64,000 nucleotides of DNA. Source: Plantago ovata. Its lineage: Eukaryota > Streptophyta > Magnoliopsida > Lamiales > Plantaginaceae. The translations under genes were made by a program, and so were the position numbers. Each line of letters starts with the position of its first letter. The first letter of the stretch is position 1. Positions 9,771 to 21,396 of this stretch are shown piece by piece. Below the pieces are notes generated by a model. It was not told the DNA's origin. It was given only the letters and a program-made list of their open reading frames with translations, and did not search any database. The DNA is taken from NCBI GenBank assembly GCA_028274465.1, contig CM051456.1, positions 80,214,753 through 80,278,752 on the forward strand, in the 5' to 3' direction.

Positions 9771-10133
9771 TTGCTGAAACAGGTATTCAGCAAGCCAAAG
9801 TATACTTACTTGAATAAAAGCTCCTACCACTTCTTCTAAATAAGAAATGATAGCTCACTACATGATTGTTGAAACAGGCATTCAACAAGTAATTCCTTCA
9901 AAACGGGTATTTGTTAGGAAACTTGATCACTTGCTGAGACGGGCACTCAATAAGAGAAAAATCTTAAGGATTGCTGAAACTGGAATTCAGACAATCAAAG
10001 ATACTGAAACAGGTATTCAAGTATCAAAGGAAAATTCTGAGACGGGAACTCAGCAAACAGCAAACACATTTCTCGGATTTTACCAAAGGATATCTCAAGA
10101 TATAAAGAATTTGCTGTGACGGGAACTCAGAAA
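9771..10133 (+). promoter_or_regulatory. Array of seven small hairpins in C1
   Basis: The hairpins lie at 9771-9793, 9866-9888, 9931-9953, 9969-9996, 10000-10025, 10037-10053 and 10111-10133. The common form is a left arm TTGCTGAA, a seven-base loop ACAGGTA or ACGGGAA, and a right arm TTCAGCAA. Arms vary in matched pairs: TTGTTGAA goes with TTCAACAA, and CTGAG with CTCAG. The array is noncoding and lies between the end of pol and the ORF2 promoter. The same array occurs in C2 at 47798-48173. A role in RNA packaging or translation is possible but unproven. Confidence 0.75.
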
Positions 10134-10460
10134 TATCTTTTAATTTAAGGAAACATGAGATATTTGATTAAGGGGGAACTTTCAGCAAATAACAAGGCAG
10201 GTTACCTAAAAAGGTAAGTGCCAAAGTCAAAATTGTCCAAATTCACTAAAAAGATTCCTGTTTACTTCAGCAAGCAATTAGAGCTGCGGTAAAAGGATCA
10301 AATCCCGTATATCAAGGTAAAATCAGTTTGTGACGTTAATCGTGGAACATATAAACTCGCTGTTAATCATGACATGAAATACAATCGTGGCCATTGATTG
10401 AAAGTAGTTTTTGATCTGACGGTTAACATTACAAAGAGAATGAGTGCTCTGACGGTTTTT
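10134..10460 (+). other. C1 spacer before the ORF2 promoter
   Basis: Noncoding. It contains a purine-rich AAGGGGGAAC motif near 10170 and GTGACGTTAATC near 10332; the second is closely kept in C2 (48360). No ORF. Confidence 0.5.
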
Positions 10461-10719
10461 GTTAGTGGACCACTACGCATTTAATGCAAAGGCTCCACTA
10501 ACGCTCTTGAATCTCTGTTATACCCTTGCTGAGAACTCAAAACCGTTTGAGCTTCTTGCACACCAGAGATACTATATAAACAAAGAGTTAGAGATAGACA
10601 AAATTCTTTAACTCACATTTCCTTTCTCTGCAAATTTTTATAGCCTGTGCCTGAATTCACTGTACCTCCGGTCAAAAAGCAAGTTAATCTTTTCGTACAC
10701 TTCTACCACTATATAAGAA
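10461..10719 (+). promoter_or_regulatory. C1 ORF2 promoter: stem-loop, TATA box, leader
   Basis: A stem GTTAGTGGA (10461-10469) / TCCACTAAC (10494-10502) encloses an inner stem GCATT/AATGC (10477-10487). A TATA box TATATAAA lies at 10573-10580, 147 bases before the ORF2 ATG at 10720, and CAAAGAGTT follows it. The C LTR also has TATAAATA followed by CAAAGAGTT, so this looks like an LTR-like internal promoter. Confidence 0.55.
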
Positions 10720-13700
10720 ATGGCCCCAAAGAGACAGTCCTCCAAGACCTCAAAATCCTCAAAGGCTGATAGTGCTGGAAAAAGCACTATTCCGGCTGTA
10801 ACTCCGGCAACCAACACAGTGAAAATTGTGTTGAAGAACGACCACATAACAGAGAGACCCATGCCGCATGCATATCTTGACACTGCAAAGTGTGAACAGA
10901 TGATGCAATGGGGCAGATTTGCCAAAGAGAAGTATATAAGATACTTCTATGAACAAGAATTAGATGGAGAAAATGAAGAGGCACTGGAGTTGATAAAACA
11001 ACAAGGACTTCTTTTCTTCATAACTGCTCTCCCTAAGAAAGTGAGTATGTTAGATGCCATGGAATTCTACAACAATGCAGAAATCCAAACTCTGACTGAT
11101 GGCAAGGAGTCACTGAAAAAGTGATTTCTACCACAGTTCAAGGTGTGCAAATCATCCTGAAATGGATTAATTTGGCCAACATCTTTCAGATTCCAACTAC
11201 TGGAACTTAAGATGACATCACTGCTACTGATGAAGAAATTGAAGCCTTCTACAGTGATGTCAGAAACGAGAGAATGAAGAAAGGAGAGATTGCTCCTGTG
11301 ACTTGGACAAAGCACGTTAAGAGGAAGCATCTATGCCATTCACTTGGTCTAGTAGCTCTGCTACTCATCAAAGTCCTAGACTCCCAAGTTGGAGGAATTG
11401 ACCAAGTAGGCTTGAGAAGGTGGCCGCTGCTGATGCATATACATGAGAACAAAACTGAGCTCAACTGAGCAAAGTACATTTTCAACAAACTTATTGATTG
11501 TTTTACTAAATTTAAGGTCAAGGTTGAAGACAACAAGGTCTCACCTACCTTCCCAGTCATGTATGGACTAAAAATATGCTACATCCTTGAACACTTCAGG
11601 ATTCAACTAAGAAACCCATTGCCGATTAAGAAATCAGTATGCAATGTGGGAAGAGCCTTCTACAAGCAAAATGGACCTAAGCTTGCTGACCATAAATCAA
11701 AGAAGACAACAACTGCAAATGTTGTCAGCACAAGTCAGCAAGAAAGGTATACAACAGCTGCAGATGTTGTCACCACCAGTCAGCAAGACAAAATTCCAAC
11801 AGCTGCAAAAGTTGTTGATGAAACTGTTGTAGATGGTGATCAACAAGGTACGTGTACAACAGCCGTTGCTGAAAATGCAACTACTGCAGATGATGCTGCT
11901 GGAGAGAAACTGGAAAAATCTAAGAAGAAAAAGAGAAAAGCTGATGATGACACTCAAACTGCAGCGTCATCAGCTGACCCCATCCATAAGAAGAAACGGA
12001 CAAAGAACCCAAGAAAGAAAACACTAGCTCGCAAGTCAGTTCCAATTGTCCATGATCTTTCGGATGATACTCGAGGAGTTGCTGAAACACAAGCCACTCG
12101 AGTACATGTTGATGAAGTGCTTGCGGAAGCCTTCAGCAATGTTGAAGTGTTTGCAGAAGCCTTCAACAATCAACTTAATGTTGGTACATCTGCTGAGATA
12201 AGACAACAAGGTAGTGGAAACGAAATTTCTGCCCCAATCCCAGATATCTACATTGTAGATAATCTAGATGATCACACTCTGGAACCAGAAAGTGATATTG
12301 CTGCTGATCTGAGAAACGCGGCACTTGTTGATGCTGCTGAAAAGATGATTGCTGAACAAGCAACTCATCAAGTTGCTGAAACCACAGTTGCTGAAGAACC
12401 AGTTGCTGAGACTGCAATGGTTCAAGTCCCAGAGATTGCTGAAACACCACAAGAGACATTATTCGACGACGCATCACGTGATGCTGAGAATACTGGACCT
12501 AGTTCACCAAAAACATCCATTAACAAAGTTCAGCTGGTGCTGACAGAACTGAGCAAGCAAATGGATTTGGAGATTGATGACAACTCCAATAAATCAGTAG
12601 ATGTTTTCATGACCAGCAGTGAACTAAAAGGTCAAGATGTCTCTGCTCAACTTGTCACTTCATTGACAAGGGAGATTGCTGAATCTGCACAGCCTTCTCA
12701 AATAGAGCAAGAAAAGAAGTCTGCTGAAGAACAAGTCCAAGATAATGAAGAAGCTGTCATTGCTGAAAGGACTGAGTCACCACCTGCCCTTCTTCAGTAG
12801 GTAGTTAACTCAGACATAAGCAAAACTTCACTATCTGAAACTCATTCTTTTGCTGATATAATTATTTCTTTACAGACTTCTCAAGATACAAGTCAGAAGA
12901 TTGCTGAAACTTCTGCACCAGAATCCACAACTCATGTTCAGCAGGTAGATGAAGTTTTTGGTAATTTAACTAAATTTGAAAACTTAGTACTTGTATCTAA
13001 CTTAAAATTATTTCAGGATGAACAATTCAAGGATGCTTCTCAAGCTCCTGAAGCAATGGAAATAGTACCAGCACAACAAAGTGTGCAACATGAGCTTGCT
13101 GAACTTCAGCAGGTATATCATGTCCCAGCTTTTGACTCTAAAACTATTTTCCAAAACCTTTCTGAACTTAATTTTATTCTTTTTCAGTCTCAAAAGGAGA
13201 CCACTGAAGTGGTTCACATCACTAAAGATCTGAAAGTAAGTTCAGAGGAACTTTACTCGAACTTCAAAAGAACTACCTTGACCAGAGTTGCTAAATCGGT
13301 CAGCAACTAGCAAACGTACAGAAGGATGGACTTTTCCGATCTTCACCTTCATCTGTCCAACGAGAAAAAGAGACCCTCTCTGCTGAAACTCGAGACGTTT
13401 GTGCACTCCATACTTCCAGAAGAGTTGACATATTCTCAGCTCATGAGCTCAAGTCTGATTGCTCTAATCAGAGAGAATATGAAAGCTAAATTCAAGAGTG
13501 CCTCTCCAGCTGAACAAGCTGTGATGCTCAAGGGTTCCTTTGTACCCGTGGTAGCTGATCCCCACAAAATGAATGAAGAAGAGGAAGTTACAAGTGTAGC
13601 AATGTACAAACATCTTGAGTTGGTCATATTGACGGACGATGATGAAGAAGAAGAGGATGAGAACATTCCCAAAGATCCAAGTGATGATGAAGGAAAAGAT

Positions 13701-15970
13701 TCTAAGGACAAAAAGGATGATGATGATGATAATCAAGGTCCTAGTCCTGATGCTGGTGGACTTAAACTGACAGTTGCTGAGACTGAACGTCATGATATTG
13801 AAAATCAGCAAGCTGATCACACAACAAGTCAACAACAAGAATCCAATCCTGCTCCTGTTGAGACAAGTACTCAAGCAACCGAACAAGTTGCTGAAACTGA
13901 AGAAGAGTACGCCAGAAAGCGTGCTGGAATGAAATTAGGCAAAAGTAAGCTTTCTGATGCCGAGTTATCTTTACTCGATGCCAAGGTCACTGAACCAAAC
14001 CTTGATGATGAAGAAATGGATGAAGATTATCAAAGAGCACTTCAAAACAGTCTACAGATTCATGCAAGGCATACGCAGAATCTAGACATTGCTCAATCTT
14101 CAGGAGTAAAGCACACGGAAGTCCCCTCACTTCCACTTACTACTGGTGAAACTCCAGTTGTTGAGTGTCAAGAGTTTCCCTCAGCAACCACTCAACCTAA
14201 AGTGAATGAAGCTACAGATTTAGGAACCAAGGTTGCTGGCCTTGATGAATCTGATGACGAAGAAGATCTATTCAATTTTTCAGCAAACGAAGAAGAGCTA
14301 ACAAAGAAAGCTGAACCCCCAGTGGTTACAATTCCTCCTCTTGATGATGATAATGATGTAGGAGATGATATAAGATGAAGTTTTCTGATCAATGATGATC
14401 AATTCACTACTGAGCTCAAAGTTCATTCACTAACTCCTTCTTTAGTGTCGTTTCCTAGTGTTGAGGATTTTACTCCAAGAATTAAGGCACTAATGGAAGT
14501 TCACAAAGCCTGCAAAGAAGAGGACGATGCACTGCTTGCTGAGAGTCCGCTTGACATAGGCAAATAATGGCTACTGTGCTGAAACGCACTACTTCTCTTA
14601 CCATAGCTCAGAAAGACATAAGTCTACATCATAAAAGCTATGAAGAAGATATCAGTCAAGCACTCAAACTGGCAAAGACTGCATTGAAAAAGGCCCAGAC
14701 TTTGATTGAAGAAAAAGTCGACAATGAGCGCAGACATGAGGAGAACTTGGTGAGTATCAAAGAAGAATTGTCCAAGCTGACTTCTGATCAGCAAGGAATC
14801 ATTCTTAAGTACAACAGCCTAAGTAAACTTGCTGAAAATTGCAATGAATTTTTCTCTCTGCACATTCATCCAATGATGCAATCCATGTCTAAGGGGGAAG
14901 ATAAACAAAGAAAATCTTCAAGAAAGAAAACCCCAGCTGAAGCGCCATTGATTATGCCTAGTCCACCTCCAATAAAACCTCTTACTGAAAGAGAGCAAAG
15001 TTCTAAGAGACAAGCTGAAACAGTTTCTGAGATAAATTCAGCAAATCCGAAAAGGAGAATAACATCTGCTGAAACTCATGAATATTGTCATACTGAAAGT
15101 CATCAAGATCTGAATGAAGATGATGATGATGATGACAACCAAACAATAGCTCAAGCAATAAGAACTAGACCAATCACAACCCTAACTCCTTCTGGCCACT
15201 CAAAACATTTCTCTTCTGACTCAAGATCTTCTGCAAGAGATCAAGAAAATGCAAAGTCAAGAAGAAGAAGGCAAAGACAGGAAGAAAAGAGGCTAGCCAG
15301 CATTGCCATTGGCTCCGGCATTGAATACACAAAGACCAGCAATGAGGAAACTACTCAAAATGTGATCAGAAATGTTCATGGTTGCTGGATCTTAAAGCTG
15401 GAAGATATATTGGTAAATGATTTCTTTCCAACTGCTGTATAGAATCAAATGTACACTTGGATTGAATTAAAGGGGCAAAGAAAAGAAAGGGATCCTCCTC
15501 CCTACCCAAGAAACATTGCTGCAAGATGGCTGAATCTGGAAGTCTTGGTAAGAAGAACATCTATTGGCAAGCTAATGAAGCAAGAGCCTGATTTAATCAA
15601 ACCAATTGATGTTGCTTACTACTCTGACCCTTTAACCAAGAAGTCAAAGAAGAAATATGGCTTGATTCCTTATGAGTATTTCTATCTCACTACAAAGGAT
15701 CAAGAAGAAGATCTTCTCTGGTTAAGAAAGATTCATGCTAACAAGGGAATTTCGGATACACAACTTCTCCATGCCAGCAATTGGGGCATGCACTACAAAG
15801 AAATGAATGGTGAAAACCATCATTATACTGCCTGCAAGAATTCAAGGATCATTCAGCTTGAAGTCCGTAAGCTACTTGAAGATTACGAAAAGGATTGTGT
15901 TGAATTTTCTGCGCATGCTGAGAAAAGTGTAAGGGAGATTCTGAGGAAATTTTTTGCTAGAATAGCTTAA
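10720..15970 (+). pseudogene. C1 ORF2: giant accessory protein, degenerate
   Basis: The ORF starts MAPKRQSSKTSK (basic, Ser/Lys-rich). Segments with WGRFAKEKYIRYFYEQ, then KVSMLDAMEFYNN and QIILKWINLANIFQIP recall the EFY...VRG pattern of plant transposon proteins, by inference. It continues through several frames: 10720-11105, 11274-11468, 11559-12800, 12801-14568 and 14567-15970, with frameshifts and nonsense codons (TAG at 12798, 13308 and 15440; TGA at 14376). The middle is rich in VAE repeats and acidic runs (DDDEEEEDE, DDDDD). A coiled coil lies around 14640-14860 and a Lys/Arg-rich stretch around 15260. The C terminus (15449-15970) is better ordered. No membrane segment is obvious, so I do not call it an envelope protein. 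Intact length would be near 1,750 residues. Confidence 0.55.
12801..13187 (+). other. Three in-frame intron-like units within C1 ORF2
   Basis: Segments 12801-12875, 12945-13016 and 13113-13187 each begin GT after a Gln codon (CAGTAG, CAGCAG, CAGCAG), end in a T-rich CAG, and are 75, 72 and 75 bases long without an in-frame stop. They read equally well as 24-25-residue protein repeats ending FILFQ, LKLFQ and IISLQ. They may be exitron-like. Confidence 0.45.
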
Positions 15971-16232
15971 GTCCCTTGTAAAAGCTTTGTTTGTTTTTGT
16001 TTGCTGATTTGTGTAGTTATCTCTGAAATTTCTTGTAAACTTACTGAAAGATAACTATCAGCAATATAGCTTTTGACTCTTATTGGTTTTTGATTATGCA
16101 ATCTACTTATGCTTACTGTTTTATTGTTAAAGTATGCTTGCATTAATCAACTGATTTATTCAACATCAGAAACCTCCAAAAGGGTAACAATTAATTTAGC
16201 CTTGGATTGCTAACATCAAAAAGGAGAAAATT
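15971..16232 (+). other. C1 3' noncoding region and polypurine tract
   Basis: A short noncoding stretch from the ORF2 stop to the LTR. It ends with AAAAAGGAGAAAA at 16218-16230, the polypurine tract two bases before the LTR. Confidence 0.7.
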
Positions 16233-17801
16233 TGTTAGGAAACTTGTAATTTTGATGAGCAATTAACCATGCTAAATTAAGAAAACTCCAATAACTAGTA
16301 CTCTTAAGGTCCATAGGAATTTAGAATTTTAAGGACATTGTAAAAGAGGAACGTTTGTTGAAGACTTAGATTAGGTACTAGTTAGGTGCTTTAATCGATT
16401 ATGATGTATCTTGTTTTCTGAAAAGAAAAACAACCTATTGAAGCATTTGCTGATGATGTACTTTGTTTACACAAACAAACTATTGAAAAATAAGAACCAT
16501 TCAGAAACTTGAAGAATTCGAAGACTGAAGACTAAAGAAGATTTCTGAAGATGGTATCTACAAAGGCACATGTTGCTCAGAAAGTGGAAACTTCAGCAAC
16601 AGCTTGCATAAGTGAAAATCTAAATGACAGAGTAGGTTGTGCTTGCTGAAACTGAGACTGACCACTTGCTGAAATACATATGTGACCTCCTTGCTGAAAG
16701 TACTTGCATTTCCGCTCCAACGTTCATATTTGAATTTCATTCAGATGAACATTAAATGCAAAGTAAGCACGCGAAGAACATGAAGACTAGAAGACAAATA
16801 AAGGACGCTGCTGAAAGTACAAAAGCAAGATAGTGACATCTTAAGGAACAAAGCCTTAGAATTCGAAATTCAAACGGCTCCCTTGATTCACTATAAATAG
16901 AGGTCATCCGACAAAGAGTTGAAGTGTGTCAACAACGTGATCAAACTCTCACTTGTGCTTAAACTCTCATACCCTTCAATACTCTTTACTACCATTGATC
17001 CGTTCCAAGACTTAAAGCTTGAAAAAGCTACTTGTGAAGAAGTAGAACATTCATGGCTAAGAAATTAGTTAAGTGTTCTTTCTTTCAAACAAAAACAAGT
17101 CGTGACACCAGAAACAATCAAACTTATTTACTGCAAAGTATTCAAAGTTTTGTTTCTTAGATTACTTGTTGTAGCTGAATAAGTTATAATCAAGTTATCT
17201 CATCCCAAACCTCTCTAACTGAAAAAAACACCATTTCAGGCGTGAAATTCAGGGGGAACTTAATCAAGCATAGTGTTGCTGATTATAAGTCCCATGTTTG
17301 GTGGAGAACAAGGTTTCGTTCTCTAGTTAGGTTGGAAACGAAGCAAGTGTGCTTTGGTTTCTGTCGAATCGCTCTAGATAGGTGTTGTAAGGAACCTCAA
17401 ACTTATCTTAGTGGATTCAGTCCTAGAAAGGACAAAGTGGATTAGTTGAGAGATTACGCCACTCTCAGATACCACTATAAAAGTGTTTGTGTGATTTACT
17501 TTACAACATTTAGTTTTCAGCAAAGCATATCTATCTGAACCCTGTCACTCTGCTCACTTGCTGAAACTATCACTTACTGATAAAGCACTTATTGTATAAA
17601 GACTTCCGCTCTCTGAATTTAAGTATCAGTAAAACTCGTTGCTGAAAAGTAACTAGTACTTGCTGAGAAAGTTAAGTATCAGCAAACTCATTACTGAAAA
17701 GTAATAAGCACTTGCTGAGAAAGTTTTTAAACGACGAAAGTTTGAAAAGACTATTCACCCCCCCCCTCCTAGTCTTTTCTTGTTGTTTAAAGGGATCAAC
17801 A
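16233..17801 (+). repeat. Copia C LTR shared by C1 and C2
   Basis: It begins TGTTAGGAAACTTG and probably ends GGGATCAACA (1569 bases). A TATA box TATAAATA lies at 16892-16899. Two tandem units of 53 and 52 bases lie at 17619-17723 (TTAAGTATCAG...GCTGAGAAAG), and a C-run near 17758. It acts as the 3' LTR of C1 and, from position and orientation, as the 5' LTR of C2. The right boundary is inferred because the expected tRNA-Met primer site is not seen after it. A second copy of the LTR start is at 63702. Confidence 0.75.
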
Positions 17802-17832
17802 CCTTTTAAGCTTCTGAAATCTGGGGTGTTAA

Positions 17833-18168
17833 AAGCCCTCTGCTGCTACTCAAAGTAACAAGACTTCAAAAGGTAAACAAATTGTTAAAAAGCAATTTGG
17901 ACAAAAACAGGTTGCTGAAAAGCAATCTGATCAGAAAAAGGATGCAGAAAAGCAATCCGCCGAACAAGTTGCTGAAAAGCAATTTGTTAAGCCTAAAGGA
18001 AAGATTACTAACAAAAGTAATCAAAAGACCTTTGCTGACAAACCTAAATCAAGTAAGGTTGCTGAGACAAAGACTCACCATACTCCGAGAACTGGACTTG
18101 GTTACAAGAACTTTTCCACGAGTATAAGCAGAAAGATACTTCAAAGAGTTGAACAAATCCAAGCCTAA
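17833..18168 (+). pseudogene. C2 gag C-terminal tail
   Basis: An open frame of 112 codons without a start, with Lys/Gln repeats of the type VAEKQ and ending near TPRTGLGYKN. It precedes the protease, as the gag tail does in SIRE-like copia. The gag N terminus and nucleocapsid are deleted between the LTR and this point. Confidence 0.5.
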
Positions 18169-18826
18169 GAGTAAAAATACTCAGAATGCTAAGACTAGAA
18201 GGAACCTTGCTAGAAAAGAACTTACTGAAAAGTATATTCAGCAAAAAGGGTAAACCAAACAAGACACCACATGAGAAAGTGGACTTGACCGGCAATGTTC
18301 AACAGTCTATTGGTTCTAAACCATCTAGTTCCTCAGCAAGTAGAAAGCAAGTCAAGATTGAAAAAGTCAAGACTTGGGTTTCCACTGGACGCTTTCTTAA
18401 ACATGTTAATGGACATCCAATACAAGATAATTAACTTTTTGGCTCTTGATTGTGCAGACTTCAGCCACGGAGACAAACAATGCAATTTTGCACTTTGACA
18501 GTGGCTGCGGAAAGCACATGACGGGCAATAAGAAAAACCTTATGAACTATAGACGGTGGTCTAAAGGTCCAACAATAAGGTTTGCTGGTGGAGGATTTGG
18601 ATCTACTAGAGGCTATGGTGATGTGAAGTTAGGGTGCATTACTATAACAGGAGTTCTTTATGTCAAAAATCTTAAGTTCAACCTGTTCAGCATGAGTCAG
18701 TTCGCTGACAAAGGTTACTTCATCAAAATCAAAAGTGATGAATGCAAACTTATTTACTTTGAGACAAAGAAGGTAATCATGGTTGCTAGAAGATCAGGAG
18801 GTCTATACACTGTAGATAGGTCTTAA
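18169..18826 (+). pseudogene. C2 protease and gag-pre-integrase region
   Basis: The first part is frame-broken. From 18446 the frame is open and includes LHFDSGCGKHMTGNK, with catalytic DSG at 18497-18505. It continues GVLYVKNLKFNLFSMSQ and SGGLYTVD, the characteristic copia protease to gag-pre-integrase sequence, and stops with TAA at 18824. Confidence 0.85.
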
Positions 18827-19800
18827 GCAATCATTGAAAAATGCCTGATCTCAGAACATGAATGCCTTGCTGAAAAAGCATGGTTATGGCATAAAAGAAC
18901 TAGTCACCTAAACTTCAAGACGCTGAATAAGCTGTCTAAAAAGGCACTTGTAGTTGGATTACCTAAGGTTACTTTTAAGAAGGATGGTGTTTGCACTGCA
19001 TGTCAGCAAGGTAAGCAAACCAAAACCGCTTTGAAGAACAAGGCAGTACCGTCAACTACAAAACCTTTACCCTTTACAACTCTTGCACATGGACTTGTTC
19101 GAATCTTCTTCAACAAGCTATGCTGGCAAGAAGTATGGTATGGTGGTGGTGGATGATTACTCAAGATTCACTTGGGTTATCTTCATCAAACTAAAGTCTT
19201 AAACAAGGACTGAAATACCTAACTTGCTGAACAAGCTCGAAGGCATGAAAAATGACAAGGTAAAAATCATCAAAACAGACCATGGTACTGAGTTTGTAAA
19301 CCATTACATAGCTGAGTATTTCACTTCTAAAGGCATACAACATCAATTATCCTCAGTAAGGACACCTCAACAAAATGGTGTTGTTGAAATGAAGAATCGT
19401 ACCCTTAAGGAAGCAGCTAGAACCATGATTGCTGACACTGAAATAAGTAAAGCTTATTGGGTTGAAGCGATTAACACTGCGTTCTATACTCAGAATATAT
19501 GCTTGATCACTAAGGGATAAAACAAAACTCCCTATGAGCTATTTGTTGGAAGACCTCCTAACATCACTCATCTAAGAGTATTTGGTTGCAAATGCTTTGT
19601 TCATAACAATGGTGGAGAATATCTAAGAACATTTCAACCAAAGGAAGATGAAGCGATATTTCTGGTTACTCCTTGCATAGCAAAAAGTTTATAGAGTTTA
19701 CAACAAAAAGGCACAAAAGATTGAAGAAATATCATAATGTATGAAGAAGCTACTCATACATGAGGAAAGAACTGAATCCAAAGCTCGAAATGTCAAGCTC
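18827..19800 (+). pseudogene. C2 integrase, broken by stops and frameshifts
   Basis: The zinc-binding part has WHKRTSHLNFKTLNKLS and CTACQQGKQ. The core shows IKTDHGTEFVN, then SSVRTPQQNGVVEMKNRTLK, where copia integrases usually read VERKNRT, and AYWVEAINTAFY. Downstream are PYELFVGRPPN and FGCKCFVHNN. Stop codons at 19198 and 19518 and a frameshift near 19090 inactivate it. Confidence 0.85.
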
Positions 19801-20208
19801 ATTGAACGTAGTGATGATTCTGACAATGACACGCCAACACCAAGTCAAGTCAAGATAAATTTAGTTCATGATAAGGAATTCCCGGCTAAAGATGGAGTTG
19901 CTCCAGATGTTGCTGAAATTATGCAACCCCCTGTGCCTACTGACGAGTTACCTCAAACCAGCAATACTGAACAAGTAGTTGACACAACCAGATACCAGTA
20001 GTACTGAACAAGTACATGCTGAACAAGTACATGCTGAAACGCAAACATATCCAGATCCTAAAAGCAAAAAACATGTTAACAAATGGATTAGCGATCATCC
20101 CTCTAAGGATATGATTGGTGATATTGACAAACACCAAGTGACTAGATCCAAAGTATCTACCAACCATAAACTTGCTGAAGAAGCAATAGTTGTTGAGGTA
20201 GAAGTCTT
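19801..20208 (+). pseudogene. C2 integrase-reverse transcriptase linker
   Basis: Acidic, low-complexity linker (SDDSDNDTPTPSQ) with Pro-rich and VHAEQVHAE repeats, normal between integrase and reverse transcriptase in copia; frames are shifted near 19980. Confidence 0.6.
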
Positions 20209-21267
20209 GTTCTCTTGCTTTGTTTTAGAAATTGAACCCAAAACCATAGAAGAAGCTTTAAAGCATTGTGAATGGATCAAGGCAATGCAAGAAGAACTGG
20301 ATCAATTTGAAAGGAACAAAGTCTGGAAACTTGTACCCCTTGCTGAAGGAAAGAAAGCAATTGGTACTAAGTGGGTATTAAGAAAACAAGCTGAGCGAGT
20401 CTGGTGAAGTAACAAGGAATAAAGCTTAGTTGCTCAAGGTTACTGTCAGACTGAAGGATTGGACTATGATGAGTCATATGCACCAGTTGCAAGATTGGAT
20501 GCAATTAGACTTTTCTTGGCCTTTACTGCTCATAACGACTTTATAGTTTACCAAATGGATGTTAAAAGTGCATTCCTAAATGGTGAACTTGCTGAAAAAG
20601 TCTATCCAGAACAACCCCCTGGCTTTGAACTTCCCTCAGAAACCAAGATGGTATACAAGCTTCAGAATGCTGTATATGGTCTAAAGCAAGCACCTAGAGC
20701 TTGGTATGATACCTTAGCTAAGTTCTGGCTGCATAATGGTTTTAAGAAAGGTGAAGTTGATAAAACCTTATTTACCATGAACCATGATGGTAAAATATTC
20801 TTAGTCCAGATTTATGTGGCTGACATAATTTTTTGATCTAAGGACAAGCAACTTTGTGATGATTTTGCCAAGCTCATGACTAACAAGTTTTAAATAAGCA
20901 TGATGGGCAAATTGAATTATTTCCTTGGATTGCAAGTCAAGCAACTCAAAGATGGAATATTCATAAATCAAGCAAAGTATGCGAAGGAAATGCTCATAAA
21001 GTTCAGGATCAAAGAGGAAGAGAAACCTGAAAAGATCCCTATGAGTGTTGGTACCAAATATTGCTATACTAAAGAAGACAAAAGTGTCGATGAACACAAG
21101 TATAGGAAGCTCATTGATTCCTTGTTGTATTTAATAGCAAGTAGGCCTGACATTCAATATGTTGTTTGTGTGTGTGCAAGATTTCAATCTGACCCTGGAG
21201 AATCACACTACAAGAAAGCACTCAAAATACTGAAATATGTCAAAGGCACAGTCAATGTTGGGTTATG
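20209..21267 (+). pseudogene. C2 reverse transcriptase, catalytic site mutated
   Basis: The conserved copia order is present: [72 protein letters not shown]. The catalytic box reads YVADIIF instead of YVDDIIF and is followed by TGA at 20835. Later KLNYFLGLQV and SLLYLIASRPDIQY lead towards RNase H. Stops and a frameshift near 20404 add to the damage. Confidence 0.9.
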
Positions 21268-21396
21268 ATATCCAAAAGATTCTGGATTAGAATTGGTTGG
21301 TTATTCAGATGCTGACCATGGTGGATCAACTTTTGATCGGAAAAGTACCTCTGGAACTTGTCAGTTTCTAGATACAAGACTAATTTCATGGTTCAG
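21268..21396 (+). pseudogene. C2 RNase H, first part
   Basis: Contains LVGYSDADHGGSTFDRKST and GTCQF, the start of copia RNase H. It is cut at LISWFS by the insertion at 21397 and resumes at 47410. The last five bases TTCAG are the target duplication. Confidence 0.9.

Larger units (their letters stand above)
9723..17801 (+). mobile_element. Copia C1, 3' half with ORF2 and LTR
   Basis: It starts with GGATTGATTGAA, the same sequence that ends pol in C2 (47752), so pol has been removed to the left of A1. It continues with a hairpin array, a TATA box, a long degenerate ORF2, a polypurine tract and the LTR at 16233-17801. Size, order and the long acidic ORF2 after pol fit the SIRE/Maximus lineage of Ty1/copia, by inference. 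Confidence 0.8.

Noticed and set aside
9771-10133. CRISPR-like array
   Set aside because: Units are short hairpins with irregular spacing and varying sequence, inside a plant retrotransposon.
13236-13324. A fourth intron in C1 ORF2 (GTAAGT at about 13233 to ACAG near 13321)
   Set aside because: Splicing would shift the frame, whereas reading straight through keeps the frame with a single TAG.
10720-15970. Envelope gene in copia C
   Set aside because: The position fits env-like ORFs of SIRE elements, but I see no signal peptide, membrane segment or fusion-type features, and the protein is acidic and coiled-coil rich.
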